Both the position numbers and the translations under genes were made by a program. From Adiantum capillus-veneris (lineage: Eukaryota > Streptophyta > Polypodiopsida > Polypodiales > Pteridaceae), in NCBI GenBank assembly GCA_014529385.2, contig CM043959.1, positions 59,222,753 through 59,286,752 of the forward strand: a DNA stretch of 64,000 nucleotides. The letters run 5' to 3'. Positions 59,117 through 64,000 of the stretch are shown piece by piece. The notes beneath the pieces were generated by a model. It was not told where the DNA came from and ran no database searches. It worked only from the letters and a program-made list of their open reading frames with translations. How positions within the stretch are numbered: position 1 is the first letter of the stretch; every line of letters starts with the position of its first letter.

Positions 59117-59542
59117 CTGCATTTTGGCGAAAAAGGTGTTTACGCCGGCATTGTGGATTGGGGTTCATGCACCAAAACAAATACGACAACCGGTTTTCCT
59201 CCTCTACGCTATATGCAGATAGAAACTAGAAAACAATATGAGAGAGATTATCCATGGGCAGCCCCCGAATGTATATCTAGTAATCCTCCCTCCTGGATCA
59301 AAGCTATGGATATTTATTCCATGTGTCATACATGTAAACGCATTTTGAAGTGCTTACCAGAGCCCCAAGAACAAAGCAAGAGACATTTTTTGAGTAATGT
59401 ACTTGCTCATCTTGAAACCGGCAAGCGCCAAAACCCCAAAACCTGGCCTAATGCTTTTGATCTCTCCTTATGTTTAAATGGTGCCCATAGAGTGGGTTAC
59501 AACATTGTAATGACATCAGGCTTACGACCAGCTGATGATTAA
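59117..59542 (+). pseudogene. Protein-kinase-like gene, 3' part
   Basis: Opens directly at the LTR end in frame: LHFGEKGVYAGIVDWGSC, where DWG stands for the usual DFG. It then reads RDYPWAAPECISS (APE motif) and WIKAMDIYSMCHTCKRIL, with the conserved Asp of subdomain IX. The C-terminal 70 residues (LETGKRQNPKTWPNAFDLSL and onward, ending ADD at TAA 59540) complete a short C-lobe. It belongs with 47933-48632; the intervening catalytic-loop region is missing. DWG with an intact APE could still suit a kinase, but activity cannot be judged without the missing loop. Confidence 0.7.
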
Positions 59543-59708
59543 TGAAAACACAGTCTCATGATTTCATCATTGTTTTACTTTTGGTGTCAGATTTAATTGT
59601 ATGTTTAATTGAACAAAATATCTATGTTTGTCATTCGATATACTGTCCAATGTCAAATTAATTGAATGGGTATTTAAAAGTAACGACATGTTCACCTGAT
59701 ATGCAAAT

Positions 59709-60470
59709 ATGGAAGAAGAACTCAACCACGCTGAAGCTCATGCAATTTTTAAAGAAGAACAAGTTAGATGTGGACAAGCAGATCTTTCTACTATTGTCAA
59801 CATTGAAGAAGATGAATCTGAGCTGCAGGGCGAACCATTAACCCTTAAAGATTGCAAAAATCTTTGCCCTAATCACTTTGTACGCCATCAACTATTTCAA
59901 ATAAGTGGCAATGCAAAAGATACAGCTCTGTTAAAGCTCTCTGATTTGCAACATAAAGGAATGGCACGTGTATTGCTGCAAAGGTTTATACGACAAGAGA
60001 GATGCCTACCAAACAACAACCAAGTAGCAATCTACTTTATCCAGCAATGCTATGTTCGATATGTTTTACTGAAGAGAGTGGATTGGTCAGATCGTCTAGG
60101 CACCACTGGCATTTGACGTGGACGCATTGCAGAAAAGGTGGCAGCACGCAATGCAAATAATCCAATGCCTCCTCGCAAGCGTCCTATTGTTTTACTTCCT
60201 GAAGAGTCAGAAACACTGAATGAATTAGCCAGCCAAGGACAAGACCTTGCCAGCCAAGGAGAAACACCGGACATGCTTCGTGGCCGTATTCTTGAGCTTG
60301 AAATAGAGTTAAGTGATGCACAAGCAAAGCTTCAACGATATGAGTCATTGTATGGACCTTTTCCAGATGATACTACCACTTCACATAAAGATGTCGCTCA
60401 ACCATCCCCCGAGCTAGGAATTACAGATTTTACCATAGACGAACTTATAGCAAATCTATCAAACTCATAA
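59709..60470 (+). pseudogene. Unrecognised gene in the hAT-type element, coiled-coil C terminus, one in-frame TGA
   Basis: ATG 59709 (MEEELNHAEAHAIFKEEQ) opens a frame of 254 codons broken once, by TGA at 60114-60116, and otherwise continuous (RGRIAEKVAARNANNP). The first part is acidic. The middle is helical and basic (HKGMARVLLQRFIRQERCLP, YFIQQCYVRYVLLKRVDW). The C-terminal part has a heptad-like MLRGRILELEIELSDAQAKL and an acidic end. The TGA could be a mutated CGA (Arg). No family is recognised. It lies 166 bases after the kinase-like gene on the same strand and converges with the transposase gene. A structural or DNA-binding partner of transposition is only a guess. Confidence 0.6.
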
Positions 60471-60737
60471 GTCACTCAGAAGCTTTTTGTAATCTCAAAA
60501 TTATATCAAACTCTTTTCGATTGAGTAATTTTCCAGAACCTTGTTGTAATTTCAAACCTACATCGACTTTATGTAATTGTTATTCGACAAGATATTATCG
60601 GCAGTTTATATTTGAGTGTGAGTGAATATGTGCGTATGAGAGAGAGAATGAGAGAGGTTTTGATGTGAACGACAACGAGATAACACTTTCTTTCATCATA
60701 TACAAAAACTTATTGAGTAAGTATTACAATGGTACTC

Positions 60738-62834
60738 TCACAAATCATCTCTATCTTCAAAAACTGCAACCATATCATCTACTTCGTCCATATCTGAGCA
60801 TTCTGAAACTATCTCCCATTCCATATCATCATCATCATCAACTTCTGCAGAAATAGCTTCATGCGTTTGGAAGACTCCATATTGCTTTTGAGCGGCTCTA
60901 GTTGCAATGTTTTGAGGCTTATAAATAAGTCTCATATTGCAAAAAACATACACCAAATCAGCAGCCCATTTAGCATGAAGTCTGTTTCGCTTTTTAGTGT
61001 GCACAAAGTCGAATGCTGACTAGTTTCGCTCACAACTTCCACTTGATGCAGCTACTGATAAAACTCTAACTGCAATGTGTTGCAACTCCACTTTCTCTCC
61101 ACCATACTCCTTCCACCATAAAGGTGCACTTGTTTTGCCAATGGCATCTATATGCCACGGATCTTGAAACATACCAGTTCTGTTGGCATAATCTACTCGT
61201 TGATGAAAAGCTGTTTTTTCATCTTCGTGCCCTAAGAGTTGGGAGCACACTGTTTTGAAGTCGAACATAACTTCTTTGTTGGCAGATTGCTGATGCATTT
61301 GAAACTTAGGATCCAATACAAAAGCCACACCATGCAATGGCGTATGCAACTGCACCCAACGCTTGTTAACAATTGTAATCATGGTAGCTTTATCCTTTGC
61401 ACCAAAACTGACAGTTTCTCTTAGCTTGCGTATAGCCTCTGACATATACCAGTAGACCTGACCAAAAATAAAAGAATCTGTGTCAACTTCTCTCAAAAGA
61501 TCTACAAATGGCTTTGACACAGTTACTATTCTTTCTACATTACGCCAAAAGACTGGCGAGTTTACTATTTGCGCACATCGACTAGCTGCTTCCTGATAAC
61601 TTGGATACTTGCTGAGCCATCCATCCCATCTTCTGTCTGCTAAGGTTTCCATCAATGCAGGCTTCAACTCTTGCAAATTAGCAAGAACATAGTATGCCGT
61701 AGCAAACCTTGTGGCGCAAAATATTTGCAAAGCTTTATTTGGTGACTTGGTTCGAAAAAGAGCATACGAAAATTGATGCTCTCTAATGAATTTCACCACA
61801 TAATTTGCATCCAATAAAGTTTTCTTCACAAATGCCATTTTACCAATATCTTTTAAAAGCAAATTTAAAGTGTGAGCTGCACATGGTACCCAAGAAATCT
61901 CCGGATACTTGACTTGAATAGCTCTTCCTGCTCCTTTGTAGTTGGCCGCATTATCTGTGACAATAGCAGTCACATTCTTTGGTCCACCTGCCTTTGCAAT
62001 TGCACGCTCATACACCCCTGCTAGGTAGGTGATAGTCTTCTCTTTCAATGAGCTGTCAATTGCTTCCACGAACATAGCCCCTCTAGGGTTAATAAGCATT
62101 ACATTGATTAAAGGTTTTTTCTGACAGTTAGTCCATCCATCCAATGCTATGGTGCATCCATATGCTGGAACAAACTCTAGAACTGTGCGTTTGAGAATGG
62201 CTTCAGTACTGTCTTTGACTTTATCAAGATATTCAGTTCGCATCTTGTTATAGTCAGGAAGCACAAATCCTTTTTTGGCTGTACTCATCAAAGCATCTTG
62301 AAATATTGGATTGCGCATAGTTTTGAATGATATGCCACATGCAACAAATGCTTGTGTCCATTTTAAATGCAACTCAAGAAACCATTGTTTACCTAATGCT
62401 TCAGGCATTGTCTGTCCATTGGATGACGCTCTGCCGGATTTGCTTGTGCTAGGAACTCCTCCTGATGTAAAAGCATGTCCATGAAGATGGTTTAATTGAG
62501 AACTTTGATCGTTTACTTGAGTGGTACACGCCTCTTCTGTTGCCTCATTGCATACAGATGGTTCAATATTCGCATGAATATCTTTAGAAACATCACCTTT
62601 ATGTTTAGCTGCAAGAATCAACTTTACTTTGCGAGAATACATGGCAAATTTTTCATGAATATCTTTTGGTGGTGCCCCGCACTTTTCAACATTGCCAGGG
62701 ACTTTAAATAAATGCTCTTTAATTTTGGTTGCATTACCACTGAACTCGTGGCCACAAGATTTACATTTAAGTCAAGATGTATTTCTCCCAGCTTTCAACT
62801 CATGCACATAACTCCACTCTTGTCCTTTCACCAT
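60738..62834 (-). pseudogene. BED-finger hAT-superfamily transposase, two in-frame stops
   Basis: One frame of 699 codons from ATG 62834 to a stop at 60738, interrupted by TGA (62774-62772, codon 21) and TAG (61020-61018). The N terminus has a BED-type zinc finger (WSYVHELKAG, CKSCGHEF, KIKEHLFKVPGNVEKC). The middle is DUF659-like: ALDGWTN with a catalytic Asp, VTDNAANYKGAG with another, and WVPCAAHTLNLLLKDIGKM. The C-terminal hAT dimerisation region reads PLWWKEYGGEKVELQHIA, then SSGSCERN, the TAG in place of the usual Trp, then SAFDFVHTKKRNRL. The tail is acidic. The protein would excise and insert the surrounding element; TGG-to-TAG explains the second stop. Length fits the family. Confidence 0.9.
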
Positions 62835-63890
62835 GATGCACAAAAGTAATTTGCTAGTAAAAACAAAGTCAATGATCATTTTCATAATCAAAATCAATTA
62901 AAACATTAAACTAACTTAACTAACAATGATTGAATGAAATTAAAATAATTAAAAACAATGATTGAACAAAAATACAATAATAAAAAACAATACCATTGGA
63001 TTACATATAAATTGCATCGATTTATCTAAAGTGCGAGCTTGTAGCTTTAACACATTATGATAATCAATAATTACAATTAAATCAAGTATTAAAATGATTA
63101 TCATTATAAATTGATATACATACAAGAGCTATAAGTGACATTTTTAAATGTCAAAACGATAATCACTTACAATACTTGATAATTATCGTATCTATGTAAA
63201 GTGCGAACAAAAAGTTCTTACACTTTGCCATAGATTTTAAAGCGATTATCTATCTACAATGCGAGCATGTGTATGCTCTCACACAGTACGGTAGATTTTG
63301 TAGTCCAAATAAAGATAAGAGAATATCAATATTTTTGGACATGTTTTTCCTAAACTTTTACTCTAGTGAGAGCATAGCAGTGTGAATAGCTCTACACAAA
63401 ACGTAAAAATATAATTTTGTTTCATTATATTCATTTTGAAGTGAGAGAAAATCTCTACACATCAAAATCGAACTTTAAATTACATAAAATTAATTTTTAT
63501 GTAATTATATTTTTAAACTAATTATCTCATGTGAGAGTACACTCTACACACAACGATAATATCTTATTTTTTTTTATTAGTCACTTTCAAGTGTCAATTA
63601 ATTGAACACATTGACAAGTGATTCTTATAATTACAGTTTGTATCAGGTGAGAGATTAAACTCTTCACAAAATACAAACTTTCAACTATTTACTAAGTTTT
63701 TCAAAACAAATTCATATATTTGAATCACAAAACTTTAATTCTATTGAATTTTACTTTTTATTAAACTCAAATTATTTTATTTTTTTACAAATTACTTTTT
63801 TTGATCGTTTGGTGAGAGTACTCACATGGACAACACTGATTGTGAAAGGTGGTATAAGGCCTGTCGCGTGCTGCTATATATATTAACATA
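62835..63890. repeat. Right subterminal array, AT-rich
   Basis: At least seven units of the form GTG(A/C)GAG, 5-20 bases, CTCTACAC or TTACAC lie at about 63024, 63194, 63259, 63365, 63434, 63528 and 63645-63810. The orientation is the reverse of the left array. A further hairpin GTGACATTTTTAAATGTCA lies near 63135. Spacing is about 60-110 bases. No gene is seen here. Confidence 0.75.
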
Positions 63891-63894
63891 TTCG

Positions 63895-63965
63895 ATCTTT
63901 ATAATTTTTGATCGAAAATAATTTCGTTCGAAAATAATTTCGATCGAAAAATCAAGAAGTTATAT
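63895..63965. repeat. Right-end TTTTCGATCGAAAA-type palindromes
   Basis: Three successive TTTGATCGAAAA, TTTCGTTCGAAAA and TTTCGATCGAAAA units. They match three at 46370-46440 near the left end. Confidence 0.8.
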
Positions 63966-64000
63966 GATTACCCGTTTATACTGATGTGGCACCGTATAAT

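Larger units (their letters stand above)
46276..64000 (-). mobile_element. Large TIR element of hAT type carrying a kinase-like gene; right end beyond window
   Basis: Both ends share AT-rich sequence with ATTATACG and three TTTTCGATCGAAAA-type palindromes (46370-46440 and 63895-63960). Just inside lie arrays of short hairpin units in opposite orientation: GTGTAG-n-CTCAC on the left, GTGAGAG-n-CTACAC on the right. Between them are a kinase-like gene (+), an unrecognised coiled-coil gene (+) and a BED/hAT transposase gene (-). A Tat LTR element (48633-59116) is inserted in the kinase gene, so the element was about 7.3 kb before that. Aligning the two ends suggests about 30 bases are missing at the right. 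The left border is where it cuts the CACTA gene. Terminal bases and the 8-bp duplication expected for hAT could not be checked. Confidence 0.65.

Noticed and set aside
48104-60116. Rescue of in-frame TAG/TGA by U-to-C RNA editing, as in fern organelles
   Set aside because: That editing is known for organelle transcripts. These are nuclear transposon genes with additional frameshifts and an insertion.

Overview
This window looks like repeat-dense nuclear DNA of a land plant. The long intronless PLS-type pentatricopeptide-repeat (PPR) gene, together with Ty3/gypsy chromovirus and Tat elements, CACTA and hAT elements and many (CT/GA)n microsatellites, fits a large fern-like (seed-free vascular plant) genome. 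That taxonomic guess is inference. Only one gene looks intact and host-like: the PPR gene on the minus strand at 12.3-15.3 kb. A second, probably spliced, minus-strand gene fragment lies at 18.7-19.8 kb. Almost everything else is transposable-element DNA.

Layout. 0-1.6 kb: LTR-like region with a TATA box and a (CT)n tract. 2.0-6.0 kb: a tandem duplication and a dispersed family of short hairpins. 6.3-8.1 kb: unrecognised degenerate reading frames. 8.1-12.1 kb: no genes, then very long AT/GA microsatellites. 12.3-15.8 kb: PPR gene whose 5' end has been tandemly duplicated twice. 18.7-19.8 kb: spliced gene fragment cut off by a chromovirus (19985-27413; full 5' LTR, broken gag-pol, truncated 3' LTR). 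27.4-32.0 kb: PPR fragment, then a truncated gypsy element (PBS, gag, protease). 32.5-35.8 kb: remnant of one CACTA element on the minus strand, itself holding a 1.3-kb TIR element flanked by TTAA. 36.9-39.4 kb: gypsy pol on the minus strand with an oddly placed protease-like ORF.

39.4 kb to the end is a Russian doll. A CACTA element starts inside the RNase H region of the minus-strand gypsy. Its second gene is cut at about 46.27 kb by a large TIR element that runs to, and probably about 30 bases past, the window end. That element has inverted subterminal arrays at both ends. It carries a protein-kinase-like gene, an unrecognised coiled-coil gene and a BED/hAT transposase gene. A Tat-lineage LTR retrotransposon (48633-59116) splits the kinase gene.

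The observations most worth following up are: the kinase-carrying hAT-like composite element with its subterminal hairpin arrays; the paired paralogous ORFs ahead of gag in the Tat element; and the TTAA-flanked TIR element. Nearly every transposon ORF is broken by one or a few nonsense changes or frameshifts, many of them explicable as C-to-T transitions.
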